From Nonomuraea montanisoli (GTDB taxonomy: Bacteria > Actinomycetota > Actinomycetes > Streptosporangiales > Streptosporangiaceae): a stretch of DNA of 64,000 nt. The translations under genes and the position numbers were made by a program. The stretch is from the NCBI RefSeq assembly GCF_013363975.1, contig NZ_JABWGN010000025.1, positions 1 through 64,000 of the forward strand, given 5' to 3'. Of this stretch, positions 33,521 through 42,082 are shown piece after piece. The notes under the pieces were generated by a model that did not search any database, was not told where the DNA came from, and saw nothing but the letters and a program-made list of their open reading frames with translations. Within the stretch, counting starts at the first letter, position 1. Every line of letters starts with the position of its first letter.

Positions 33521-34440
33521 AGCAGGGCCAGCACCTCGTCCGTGGTCGGCATGGCGTCGGCGCAGGCCAGGCGGGCGGCCACGTACGCGCCGGCGGCGTT
33601 GGCGAAGCGGACCGCGCGTTCCAGCGGCCAGCCCCGGATCAGTCCCAGGCACAGCGCCCCGCCGAAGGCGTCGCCGGCGCCGATGCCGTTGACCACCTCG
33701 ACCTTGACCGGCTCCACCACGGCCCGCTCGTCGGCGGAGCGGGCGAGCACGCCCTCGGGGCCCATCTTCACCACGGCGACCCGCATCCCGGCGTCGAGCA
33801 GCGCCTGCGCGGCGGCCTCCGGGTCGCGGGTGCCGACGGCGTTCTCGACCTCGTCGAGGTTGCCGACGGCCACATTGGCGTGGGGCAGCATCTCGCGCAC
33901 GCCCCGCCGGGCCGCCTCGGGCGACTCCCAGAGCACGGGCCGGTAGTCGAGGTCGAACACGGTCCATCCGGAACGGCGGGCGGCCAGCGCGGCGGCGTGG
34001 GCCGAGCGGCTCGGCTCCTGGCTCAGGCCGGTGGCGGTGAACCAGAACACCGTGGCGTCGCGGATCGCGTCCAGGTCCAGCGACTCGGGCGTCAGCCGGA
34101 GGTCGGGTGGATGCTCGCCCCGGTAGAAGTAGATCGGGAAGTCATCGGGCGGGAAGATCTCGCAGAACGTGACGGGTGTCGGCGCCCCCTCGACCGTGGC
34201 CACGTACGCGTCGTCCACGCCGAAGCCGCGGATCGCCCGCCGGACGTAGGCGCCGAAGGGATCGGCCCCCGTGGCGGTGATCACCGCGGAGCGCAGGCCG
34301 TGCCGGGCCGCCGCCACGGCGACGTTCGTCGGGCTGCCGCCCAGGAACTTGCCGAAGCTCTCGACGCGGTCCAGGCCCACGCCTGTCTGCAGGGGATAGA
34401 CGTCGACGCCGCAGCGGCCGATCGTGATCAGGTCGAACAA
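33517..34440 (-). CDS. iolC: 5-dehydro-2-deoxygluconokinase IolC
   Basis: IolC phosphorylates 2-deoxy-5-keto-gluconate in inositol catabolism. The 307-residue PfkB-family kinase has GRCGVDVYPLQTGVGLDRVE and GGSPTNVAVAAARHG near the N terminus and the PfkB motif VNGIGAGDAFGGAL with the catalytic Asp near the C terminus. The start is TTG 34440, supported by TGGAGG five bases upstream; no other start fits. It heads the minus-strand operon and faces the sugar ABC operon across a 275-base shared promoter region. Confidence 0.93.
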   Translation of the reverse strand: MFDLITIGRCGVDVYPLQTGVGLDRVESFGKFLGGSPTNVAVAAARHGLRSAVITATGADPFGAYVRRAIRGFGVDDAYVATVEGAPTPVTFCEIFPPDDFPIYFYRGEHPPDLRLTPESLDLDAIRDATVFWFTATGLSQEPSRSAHAAALAARRSGWTVFDLDYRPVLWESPEAARRGVREMLPHANVAVGNLDEVENAVGTRDPEAAAQALLDAGMRVAVVKMGPEGVLARSADERAVVEPVKVEVVNGIGAGDAFGGALCLGLIRGWPLERAVRFANAAGAYVAARLACADAMPTTDEVLALL

Positions 34441-34484
34441 CGCACCTCCAGAGGGTCCAGCTCCCCATCATGGCCTATTGTCCT

Positions 34485-34498
34485 GACATGCAGATGTC
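34485..34498. promoter_or_regulatory. Palindromic site near iolC
   Basis: GACATGCAGATGTC is an inverted repeat (GACAT-N4-ATGTC), 45 bases upstream of the iolC start. Its half-sites recur in the palindrome near the ABC operon, so both may bind the same regulator. No local regulator gene is present. Confidence 0.45.
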
Positions 34499-34654
34499 TG
34501 TTTCGTCCTGCATTCTGCCAGTCCGAATCCCCGCTGGGTAGGTGGCCACGGCCGTTCGGCCCGGAGTGACCGCTGTCGTCACCGATCGGCAAGGCCCTCC
34601 CCGGAGTACTGTGGGCACATCCCTGAAATATAGCCAAACCTTTACGTCATCTAG

Positions 34655-34666
34655 ATGTCATGACAT
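34655..34666. promoter_or_regulatory. Palindromic site near the sugar ABC operon
   Basis: ATGTCATGACAT is a perfect 12-bp palindrome 50 bases before the lipoprotein start. It is preceded by the overlapping ATCTAGAT palindrome. It shares the ATGTC/GACAT half-sites with 34485-34498 and has the form typical of GntR or LacI sites. Confidence 0.5.
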
Positions 34667-34715
34667 ATTGGCGTGGGCCCCGTTACGGATGGGTCTGAGG
34701 GTTCGGAGGGTTTCC

Positions 34716-36113
34716 ATGGGATTGCGGAGAAGATCCGTGAGTGTCGTCGCGGTCCTGGCCGCGTCCGGGCTGACGCTCACCGCGTGCGGCGGGTCGTCCG
34801 GTGACGGAGGCGGCGGCGGGACGATCGAGCTGACGATCGCCCAGAACGCCATCGCGGGCGGCAAGAACGCGCGAGCGGCCGAGTTCGTGGCCGACTGGGT
34901 GATCCCCAAGTTCGAGGCCGCGCAGAAGGCCAAGGGCAAGGATGTCAAGGTCAAGTTCGTCCCCAGCGGTGTCGACGACGAGCAGTACAAGACCAAGCTC
35001 TCCCTCGACCTGAAGTCCGGCAAGGGCGCCGACGTGATCGACATCGACGGCATCTGGGCCGGCGAGTTCGCCGAGGCCGGCTACATCAAGCCGCTGTCCG
35101 AGCTGGCCGGCCCCGAGGCCGACTCCTGGGAGGGCTGGGCCCAGATCCCCGAGTCCGTCCAGGGCCTGGCCACCTACAACGGCAAGAAGTACGCGCTGCC
35201 CATCGGCACCGACGGCCGCGTGCTCTACTTCAGCAAGCCGCTCTTCCAGAAGGCGGGACTGCCCGCCGACTGGCAGCCGAAGAGCTGGCAGGAGATCCTC
35301 GACACCGGCGCCAAGCTCAAGGCGGCCGGCGTGCCCGTGCCGATCCAGATCAACGCCGGCACCGCGATGGGCGAGGCCACCACCATGCAGGGCGTGCTGC
35401 CGCTGCTGGCCGGAGCGGGCGCCGAGATCCAGAAGGACGGCAAGTGGGCCGGCGCCTCCCAGCCGGTCAAGGACGTCCTGGGCCTCTACCAGAAGATCTA
35501 CGGCGGCAGCGGCCTCGGCGACCCGCGGCTCCAGCAGGAGGCCAAGGGCCGCGACAAGTCGTTCCAGCAGTTCGCCGAGGGCAAGATCGGCATCCTGCTG
35601 GAGGGCGACTACTTCTGGCGCGGCGTCGTCAACCCCAAGGACGGCGTGGCCAAGATGGCCGACCGTGACCAGAGCGTCGGCTACGCCATGATCCCCGCCA
35701 TCGAGCCCGGCAAGGGCATCCGCGGCCAGGACTTCGTCAGCATGTCCGGCGGCGCCCTGCGCACGGTCAACCCCAACAGCAAGCACCCGAAGGAGGCCTT
35801 CGAGCTGCTGGCCTTCACGCTCTCGCCCGAGGCGCTGAAGGAGGAGACCAAGAACGGCAACGTGCGCATCACCCCGCGCACGGACGTCAACAAGGAGATC
35901 CTGGCCGGCGAGCCGCTGCTGACGTTCATCTCGGAGAAGGTGCTGCCGCTGACGGCCTACCGGCCGCCGGTCGCGGTCTACCCGCAGGTGTCGGTGGCGC
36001 TCCAGGAGGCGACCGCGGCCGTGGTCGGCGGCAAGACGCCGGACGAGGCGGCCACGGCCTACCAGCAGAAGCTCGAAGGACTCGTCGGTGGCGCAGGCAA
36101 CATCGCCTCCTGA
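34716..36113 (+). CDS. Sugar ABC transporter substrate-binding lipoprotein
   Basis: An extracellular family 1 solute-binding protein of 465 residues that delivers a sugar-like ligand to the permeases that follow. ATG 34716 has a CGGAGGG site. The signal peptide MGLRRRSVSVVAVLAASGLT ends in the lipobox LTAC with C24 as the lipidated cysteine. The rest shows solute-binding features such as KGADVIDIDGIWAGEFAEAG and YALPIGTDGRVLYFSKPLF. It heads an eight-gene operon and is divergent from iolC. The ligand is not known; context suggests an inositol or mannoside compound. Confidence 0.92.
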   Translation: MGLRRRSVSVVAVLAASGLTLTACGGSSGDGGGGGTIELTIAQNAIAGGKNARAAEFVADWVIPKFEAAQKAKGKDVKVKFVPSGVDDEQYKTKLSLDLKSGKGADVIDIDGIWAGEFAEAGYIKPLSELAGPEADSWEGWAQIPESVQGLATYNGKKYALPIGTDGRVLYFSKPLFQKAGLPADWQPKSWQEILDTGAKLKAAGVPVPIQINAGTAMGEATTMQGVLPLLAGAGAEIQKDGKWAGASQPVKDVLGLYQKIYGGSGLGDPRLQQEAKGRDKSFQQFAEGKIGILLEGDYFWRGVVNPKDGVAKMADRDQSVGYAMIPAIEPGKGIRGQDFVSMSGGALRTVNPNSKHPKEAFELLAFTLSPEALKEETKNGNVRITPRTDVNKEILAGEPLLTFISEKVLPLTAYRPPVAVYPQVSVALQEATAAVVGGKTPDEAATAYQQKLEGLVGGAGNIAS

Positions 36114-37023
36114 CCTCACGCGGGAGACCGCGGACCCCACGGCCCGCCGCTACAGCGTCGACGCGGCGGGCCTGGGCCGGTGGCGCGCGGGAGCCTTCGC
36201 GGCCCCCGCGCTGCTCCTCATCGCGATCTTCCTGGTCTTCCCCGCGCTGTGGGTGCTCTACCTCGGCCTGACCGACTACCGGCTGACCGGAGCCGCCGCC
36301 GCCGACCCCAAGGTCGTCGGATTCGACAACTTCCTGTCGGCGCTGGGCGAGCCCACCTTCTGGAACTCCACCTGGCTGACCGTCCAGTTCGTGCTCGGAT
36401 CGGCGGTCATCGGGCAGGTCGGGCTCGGGTTCACGATCGCCTGGCTGCTGCGCGACAGGCGCGGGCCGCTCAAGCGGATCGTCGAGGGCCTGGTCATCCT
36501 GGCCTGGATCCTGCCGAGCGCGGTCGTGTCGTTCCTGTGGGTCGCGCTGCTCGACGCCGACGGCGGCACGCTCAACGCGCTGCTCGGCACCGGCGACTAC
36601 GCCTGGCTGCTCGAACACCCCATGCTGTCGATCATCGTGTTCAACACCTGGCGCGGCACCGCGTTCTCGATGATGCTGTACGGCGCCGCCCTCGGGAACG
36701 TGCCGCCCTCGCACCTGGAGAGCGCCCGCCTGGCCGGGGCCTCCGGCTGGCAGCAGCTCCGCGACGTGGTCTTCCCCCACATCAAGGGGCACATCCTCAC
36801 CAACCTGCTGCTGATCAGCCTCTGGACGTTCAACGACTTCACCCCGTTCATGATCACCGCGGGCGGGCCCGACGGGAAGAGCGAGGTGCTGGCCGTCCAC
36901 GTGTACAAGGTCGCCCTGCAGAGCGGCCAGCTCGGTTACGGCGCCGCGGTCTCCACGGTCATCCTGCTGATCAACCTGGTCGTGGCGGTGTTCTACCTGC
37001 GCCTGCTCAGGAGCAAGAAATGA
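36088..37023 (+). CDS. Sugar ABC transporter permease 1 (UgpA/MalF type)
   Basis: A 311-residue inner-membrane permease with six main hydrophobic segments. It starts at GTG 36088 and overlaps the lipoprotein gene's end by 26 bases. The EAA loop that binds the ATPase is ESARLAGASGWQQLRDVVFP, which is standard for this class. It forms a heterodimer with the next protein. Its stop overlaps the next ATG (ATGA, 37020-37023). Confidence 0.93.
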   Translation: MAQATSPPDLTRETADPTARRYSVDAAGLGRWRAGAFAAPALLLIAIFLVFPALWVLYLGLTDYRLTGAAAADPKVVGFDNFLSALGEPTFWNSTWLTVQFVLGSAVIGQVGLGFTIAWLLRDRRGPLKRIVEGLVILAWILPSAVVSFLWVALLDADGGTLNALLGTGDYAWLLEHPMLSIIVFNTWRGTAFSMMLYGAALGNVPPSHLESARLAGASGWQQLRDVVFPHIKGHILTNLLLISLWTFNDFTPFMITAGGPDGKSEVLAVHVYKVALQSGQLGYGAAVSTVILLINLVVAVFYLRLLRSKK

Positions 37024-37838
37024 CCCGGTTCGTGCTGGGCCGGATCGGCTTCTCCACCCTGATCGCGGTCCTGCTGGCCTTCTTCACGATCCCGCTGCTG
37101 TGGCTCGCGTCGGCCCCGCTGACCAGCGACCCCAGCTACGAGGTCCGCATGCCGGACTTCACCTTCGACAACTTCCAGGCCATCCTGGAGCACCCGTACG
37201 CGCTGCCGTCGCTGTACAACTCGCTGCTGCTGTCGATCGGCACGGCGCTGCTCGTGGTGGCCCTGGCGGCGCTGGCCGCCTACGCGCTCAGCCGCGTGCG
37301 CCTGCCCGGCCGCGACGCGCTGCTCTACGCGCTGCTGCTGCTGTCGTCGATCATCACGGGCACGGCCGCGATGGTGCCGCTGTTCCAGCTCGCCGTCGAG
37401 CTCGGCCTCATCGACTCGCAGCTCGGGCTGATCCTCATCCTCAGCGGCGGCCTGCTGCCCGCGGCGATCTTCATGCTCAAGGACTTCATGGACTCCACGC
37501 CGAAGTCCTACGAGGAGTCGGCCCGGGTCTTCGGCGCCTCCCCGCTGCAGATCGTGGCGCACGTGGTCGTCCCCCTGGTACGGCCCGGCCTGGCGACGAT
37601 CGCGGTGTGGGCCGTGGCCAACGTGTGGGGCAACTTCCTCATGCCGTACCTGCTGCTCAGCGACGTCGAGAAGCAGCCCGCCGCGGTGATCATGTACACC
37701 CTCTACACCGAGGGCGGCCAGGCCAACCTGCGGCTGCTGTCCACCTTCGGCCTGCTCTACTCGGTGCCCGTGGTGCTCATGTACCTGTTCGTCAGCAAGA
37801 AGTACGGCTTCCGGTTCCACGGAGGGATCAAGCGGTAA
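37020..37838 (+). CDS. Sugar ABC transporter permease 2 (UgpE/MalG type)
   Basis: A 272-residue permease with about six membrane helices. The EAA loop is YEESARVFGASPLQIVAHVV followed by VPL. It overlaps the first permease gene by 4 bases and the ATPase gene by 1 base (TAATG at 37836-37840). The pair matches carbohydrate uptake transporter-1 architecture. The substrate is unknown but the enzymes downstream point to a mannosylated or phosphorylated polyol. Confidence 0.93.
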   Translation: MTRFVLGRIGFSTLIAVLLAFFTIPLLWLASAPLTSDPSYEVRMPDFTFDNFQAILEHPYALPSLYNSLLLSIGTALLVVALAALAAYALSRVRLPGRDALLYALLLLSSIITGTAAMVPLFQLAVELGLIDSQLGLILILSGGLLPAAIFMLKDFMDSTPKSYEESARVFGASPLQIVAHVVVPLVRPGLATIAVWAVANVWGNFLMPYLLLSDVEKQPAAVIMYTLYTEGGQANLRLLSTFGLLYSVPVVLMYLFVSKKYGFRFHGGIKR

Positions 37839-38920
37839 TGGCGGCAATCGAACTGCGAAGGCTGACCAAGGTCTACCCGGGCGGCGTGAAGGCGCTCGAC
37901 GCGCTCGACCTGGTCATCCCCGACGGCGAGTTCTTCGCGCTGCTCGGTCCCTCCGGCTGCGGCAAGACCACGCTGCTGCGCACCATCGCCGGGCTGGAGA
38001 CCGCCACCGGCGGCGCGGTCGTCATCGGCGATCGCGACGTGACCTCCGTGCAGCCCGGCGGGCGCGACATCGCCATGGTCTTCCAGGACTACGCGCTGTT
38101 CCCGCACATGGACGTCACCGACAACGTCGCCTACCCGCTGCGCATCAAGAAGGTCGCCAAGGCCGAGCGCCACCGCAGGGCCGGCGAGGTCGCGGCCCGG
38201 CTCGGCCTGGAGCACCTGATGGACCGGCGGCCCGGCCAGCTCTCCGGCGGCCAGCAGCAGCGCGTCGCGCTGGCCCGCGTCATGGCGACGCAGGCGCAGG
38301 CGTTCCTCTTCGACGAGCCGCTGTCGAACCTCGACGCCCGGCTGCGCCTGGAGGCCCGCACGTTCCTCAAGAAGCTCCAGCGCGAGCTGGGCGTCACCAC
38401 CGTCTTCGTCACCCACGACCAGGCCGAGGCGCTGGCCATGGCCGACCGGATGGCGGTCATGGAGGCGGGTGTGATCCGGCAGATCGGCACCCCGGCCGAG
38501 GTGTTCCAGCGGCCGGCCAACACGTTCGTCGCCGGATTCATCGGCTCCACCCCCATGAACCTGCTCGACGCCGTCGTGCGCGGTGACACGCTGGAGGTGG
38601 CCGGCAGCGCGGTCCCGGTCCCCGACTCGGCGGCCGGACTGCTCGCCGACGGGGAGAAGGTCGTCTACGGCGTGCGCCCCGAGTACAACGCCTACGCGCC
38701 CAAGCCGGCCGAGGGCTCGTCGGAGGGCGCGCTGGCCGGGAAGGTGGTGATCGTGGAGAACCTCGGCGCGTCCCACCTGGTGACGCTCGACGTCAACGAC
38801 GTCACCGTGCAGGCCGTCGTGCCCGAGGGCAGCGAGCCGGCCGTCGGCGACGACGGCTTCGCCGCGCCGCGCCGCGACCGGGCGCTGGTCTACCGCGACG
38901 GGGAGCTGGTGACCCGATGA
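37838..38920 (+). CDS. Sugar ABC transporter ATPase (UgpC/MsmK type)
   Basis: A 360-residue ATPase with Walker A LGPSGCGKTT, Q-loop VFQDYALFPHM, signature LSGGQQQRVALAR, Walker B AFLFDEPLSNLDARL and the H-loop THD. The C-terminal TOBE-like domain (about residues 240-360) is normal for carbohydrate importers. The ATPase being encoded inside the operon is notable, since many actinomycete CUT1 importers share one MsiK ATPase encoded elsewhere. Translation is coupled on both sides: TAATG before it and ATGA after it. Confidence 0.94.
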   Translation: MAAIELRRLTKVYPGGVKALDALDLVIPDGEFFALLGPSGCGKTTLLRTIAGLETATGGAVVIGDRDVTSVQPGGRDIAMVFQDYALFPHMDVTDNVAYPLRIKKVAKAERHRRAGEVAARLGLEHLMDRRPGQLSGGQQQRVALARVMATQAQAFLFDEPLSNLDARLRLEARTFLKKLQRELGVTTVFVTHDQAEALAMADRMAVMEAGVIRQIGTPAEVFQRPANTFVAGFIGSTPMNLLDAVVRGDTLEVAGSAVPVPDSAAGLLADGEKVVYGVRPEYNAYAPKPAEGSSEGALAGKVVIVENLGASHLVTLDVNDVTVQAVVPEGSEPAVGDDGFAAPRRDRALVYRDGELVTR

Positions 38921-40104
38921 CGGTGTTCCAGGGCCGCTGGACCCTCGACGACCGGTTGGAGAGCATCCTGCGGGAGGTGCCGTTCGAGGTGCCCTCCGAG
39001 ACGGCGGCGGTGACCGTGCGGCTGTCCTACGACCGGTCCCAGGGCGTGCTCGACCTCGGCTGCGGCAGCCCGGCCGGGTTCCGCGGCTGGTCGGGCGGCG
39101 CCCGCGACACGTACACGATCACCGAGGGCTGGGCGACGCCCGGCTACCTGCCCGGCCCGGTCGAGCCGGGCACGTGGCACGTGTGGCTGCGGCTGCACCG
39201 CGTCCCGCCCCAGGGCATCGACTACACGCTGGAGATCACCACGGCCGACGCGGCGCCGTCGGCCCCGCTCGCCGAGGAGCCGCCCGCCGCCGAGCGCCCG
39301 CCGCGCCGCGACATCCCCGCCGTGGACGGCCTGCGCTGGTACGCCGGCGACTTCCACAGCCACACCGTCCACAGCGACGGCGCCCTGACGATCGGCGAGC
39401 TGGCCGCGCTCGCCCGCGGCCGCGGCCTCGACTTCCTCACCGTGACCGACCACAACACGGTCAGCCACCACCCCGAGCTGGCCGCCCGCGACCGGGGCAT
39501 CACGCTGCTGCCCGGCCAGGAGGTCACCACCGACCGCGGCCACGCCAACGTCTTCGGCGACGTCGGCTGGGTCGACTTCCGCGAGCCCGCCGACTCCTGG
39601 GCCGAGCACGCCGAGCGCGAGGGCGGCCTGATGTCGATCAACCATCCGCTCGGCGGCGACTGCGCCTGGCTCCTGCCGATCACCCGCCGGCCGCGGATCG
39701 CCGAGGTCTGGAGCTCCGGCTGGTGGGACCGCCGCTGGGGCGCGCCGCTGGCCTGGGCGGACGCCTGGCGCGACGACGTGGTCGCGATCGGCGGCAGCGA
39801 CTTCCACCGGCCCGGCAACGACGGCCTGCCGGGCGCGCCGACGACGTGGGTGCTGGCCGAGGACACGAGCACGGTGCTGGAGGGCGTGCGCGCCGGGCGC
39901 ACCGCCGTGTCCACGGGCCCCGACGGGCCGCTGCTGCTCCGGCTCGGCGACGAGCTGCTCGCCCTGGACGCCGACGGCCTCGTCCTGGTCCGCCCGGACG
40001 GCGCCCGGCTGGTCGTCCGCGGCGCCCGCGCGCTCCTGCCCGCCGCCGGGGGGCGGCACCGGCTGGAAACCTACGAGAACGAGGTGATGGCACTGTGCGA
40101 GTGA
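38917..40104 (+). CDS. CehA/McbA-family PHP-domain metallohydrolase
   Basis: A 395-residue protein with an N-terminal beta-rich domain (residues 1-115) and a PHP phosphoesterase domain. Metal ligands appear as GDFHSHTVHSDG, VTDHNT, GQEVTTDRGHANVFG, INHPLGG and GGSDFHRP. The family hydrolyses phosphate or carboxyl esters; CehA itself cleaves carbaryl. No signal peptide is seen, so it would act in the cytoplasm. In this operon it may remove a phosphodiester or phosphate from the imported compound, which is inference. The ATG overlaps the ATPase stop (ATGA). Confidence 0.85.
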   Translation: MTVFQGRWTLDDRLESILREVPFEVPSETAAVTVRLSYDRSQGVLDLGCGSPAGFRGWSGGARDTYTITEGWATPGYLPGPVEPGTWHVWLRLHRVPPQGIDYTLEITTADAAPSAPLAEEPPAAERPPRRDIPAVDGLRWYAGDFHSHTVHSDGALTIGELAALARGRGLDFLTVTDHNTVSHHPELAARDRGITLLPGQEVTTDRGHANVFGDVGWVDFREPADSWAEHAEREGGLMSINHPLGGDCAWLLPITRRPRIAEVWSSGWWDRRWGAPLAWADAWRDDVVAIGGSDFHRPGNDGLPGAPTTWVLAEDTSTVLEGVRAGRTAVSTGPDGPLLLRLGDELLALDADGLVLVRPDGARLVVRGARALLPAAGGRHRLETYENEVMALCE

Positions 40105-40991
40105 AGGTTGCTAATGCGCCGGTCAGCTTCGGCGTGTTCGAGCTGGCCACCGAGGCGCCGCCGTTGAGTGCCGACGAGATGGTCCGCGCGCTGGCCGACG
40201 CCGGTTACGAGGGCATCGACTCCGGGCCGATCGGTTACCTCGGCACCGGGTCCGGGCTGAGCGATCGGCTGGCCGGCAACGGATTGCTGCTCGCGGGCGG
40301 TTGGGTGGACCTGAGGTACGGCGACGCGGCGGCGTACGAGGCGGGACTGCCCGCGCTGGAGGCCGCGCTCGACGTCTTCGCCGCCGCGCCCTACGCGCCC
40401 GAGGGATTCGCGCCGCGCCCCACACTGGCGTGCTCGGGATCGCCCGAGCGGTTCGCGCGCCCGGGTGGGAGCGTTCCAGGGATGGCGGCGTCCGAGTGGG
40501 CGGGATACGCCGCCCGCGTGCAGGAGGCGGCCGACCGGTGCCGCGAGCGCGGGCTGGAGCCCGCGTTCCACCACCACCTCGGCACCTACGTCGAGACCCC
40601 CGAGGACGTGGAGCGGCTGCTGGAGCTGACCGACGTGCAGCTCTGCCTCGACACCGGCCACCTGCTGCTGGCGGGGGGAGACCCGGTGACGGCGCTGCGC
40701 GACTGGGCGAGCCGGGTCGGGCACGTGCACATCAAGGACGGCGACACCAAGATCCAGGCCCGGGCCCTGGCCGACGGCGCCGACCTGCGCGAGCTCATGG
40801 GACGCGGCGGGTTCGCCCCGCTCGGCGAGGGCGAGCTGGACCTGCCCGCCGTCGTGCGCACCCTCGACGAGATCGACTACACGGGGTGGATCGTCATCGA
40901 GCAGGACACCCTGCCGGGACGCCGCACCGTCGCCCAGAACATCGCGGACCAGGCGGCCAACCGCCAGAAGCTGAAGGACTTGGGGATTTGA
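40095..40991 (+). CDS. IolE-like TIM-barrel (inosose dehydratase or sugar isomerase)
   Basis: A 298-residue AP-endonuclease-2-type TIM barrel. It starts at GTG 40095 or GTG 40101. Sequence features are VANAPVSFGVFELATEAPPL, AGYEGIDSGPIGYLG, PAFHHHLGTYVETPEDVERL, LCLDTGHLLLAGGDP and VGHVHIKDGD, with metal ligands from Glu, Asp and His. The family contains inosose dehydratases (IolE), hydroxypyruvate isomerases and epimerases. A role in inosose breakdown fits the divergent iolBCD genes, but sugar isomerase activity cannot be excluded. Confidence 0.82.
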   Translation: MRVKVANAPVSFGVFELATEAPPLSADEMVRALADAGYEGIDSGPIGYLGTGSGLSDRLAGNGLLLAGGWVDLRYGDAAAYEAGLPALEAALDVFAAAPYAPEGFAPRPTLACSGSPERFARPGGSVPGMAASEWAGYAARVQEAADRCRERGLEPAFHHHLGTYVETPEDVERLLELTDVQLCLDTGHLLLAGGDPVTALRDWASRVGHVHIKDGDTKIQARALADGADLRELMGRGGFAPLGEGELDLPAVVRTLDEIDYTGWIVIEQDTLPGRRTVAQNIADQAANRQKLKDLGI

Positions 40992-42082
40992 GAATTGCGC
41001 TGGTCGGGTGCGGGGCCGTCACGCAGGCGGTGTACGCGCCGCTGCTGTCGAGGCGCCGCGACCTGTTCGAGGTGACCGCCGTGTGCGACCTGTCGCCCGC
41101 GCTGGCCGCCGCCGTCGGCGACCGCCTGGGCGTCACCGCCCGCCACACCTCGCTGGACGACATGCTCGCCGCGGGCGGGTTCGAGGCCGTGGTCATGCTC
41201 GCCTCGGGATCCCACGGCGAGCCGGTGCGGCGGGCCCTGGAGGCGGGCCACGCCGTGCTGTGCGAGAAGCCGCTGGCGCTGACCCGGGCCGAGGTCGCCG
41301 CGCTGCCCGAGGGACGCCTCATGGTCGGCTACATGAAGCAGTACGACCCGGCCGTGCGCCGGGCCGAGCGACTGCTGGCCGAGCTGGGCGGCCCCGAGGC
41401 CGTCCGGTCGGTCGAGGTGACCGTGCTGCACCCGAGCGCCGGATCGCAGCTCGCCTTCGCGAGCCTGACCCGGGCCGCCGACGTCGACCCCGGGCTGCTC
41501 GGCTCGCTGCGCGCGGCCGAGGACGAGCTCGTCTCCCGTGCCCTCGGCGCGGACGCCCCCGAGGCCGTCCGCGCGCTGTACGGCGTGGCCCTCGGCTCCA
41601 TCTGCCACGACCTGTCGCTGCTGCGCCGCTTCACCGGCTCCCCGGCCGAGATCTCCCACGTCGAGACCTGGGGACCGGCCCCGGGATCCGTCGAGATCGC
41701 CGGCACGCTCCCGGCCGCCGGGCGGTTCTCCATCCGCTGGCACTACCTGGAGGACTACCCCGCCTACCGGGAGACCGTGGCGATCCACCACGACGCCGGC
41801 ACCCTGGAGCTGGCCTTCCCCGCCCCGTACCTGGTCAACGCGCCCACCGTGCTCACCGTCGTCACGCCGGGCGCAGACCCCGGCGGCGAGGGACGCACCG
41901 AGTGGCGCGAGGTGACCGAGGCGTTCGAGACGCAGCTCGCCGCCTTCCACGCCTACGTCACCGAGGGGGAGCCGCCGCTGACCGGCGCGGCCGGCGCCCT
42001 GGAGGACATCGTCACGGCCCAGCGGATCGCCGCCCGCTACGCCGTGCAGCACGGCCTGCCGATCGGAGGGGAAGCAGCGTGA
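40988..42082 (+). CDS. Gfo/Idh/MocA-family oxidoreductase
   Basis: A 364-residue NAD(P)-dependent dehydrogenase. The start is TTG 40988, overlapping the preceding stop (TTGA). The Rossmann motif is LRIALVGCGAVTQAVYAPLL and the EKP catalytic motif is AVLCEKPLALT. It probably oxidises a polyol, such as inositol to inosose (IolG-like), or a sugar. The family is broad and the sequence does not match classical IolG closely. It overlaps the mannosidase gene by 4 bases (GTGA). Confidence 0.87.
   Translation: MRIALVGCGAVTQAVYAPLLSRRRDLFEVTAVCDLSPALAAAVGDRLGVTARHTSLDDMLAAGGFEAVVMLASGSHGEPVRRALEAGHAVLCEKPLALTRAEVAALPEGRLMVGYMKQYDPAVRRAERLLAELGGPEAVRSVEVTVLHPSAGSQLAFASLTRAADVDPGLLGSLRAAEDELVSRALGADAPEAVRALYGVALGSICHDLSLLRRFTGSPAEISHVETWGPAPGSVEIAGTLPAAGRFSIRWHYLEDYPAYRETVAIHHDAGTLELAFPAPYLVNAPTVLTVVTPGADPGGEGRTEWREVTEAFETQLAAFHAYVTEGEPPLTGAAGALEDIVTAQRIAARYAVQHGLPIGGEAA

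Noticed and set aside
40301..40987. Upstream part of the frame that runs into the Gfo/Idh gene
   Set aside because: It lies inside the IolE-like gene in another frame; the TTG at 40988 with TTGA overlap and the Rossmann motif fix the true start.
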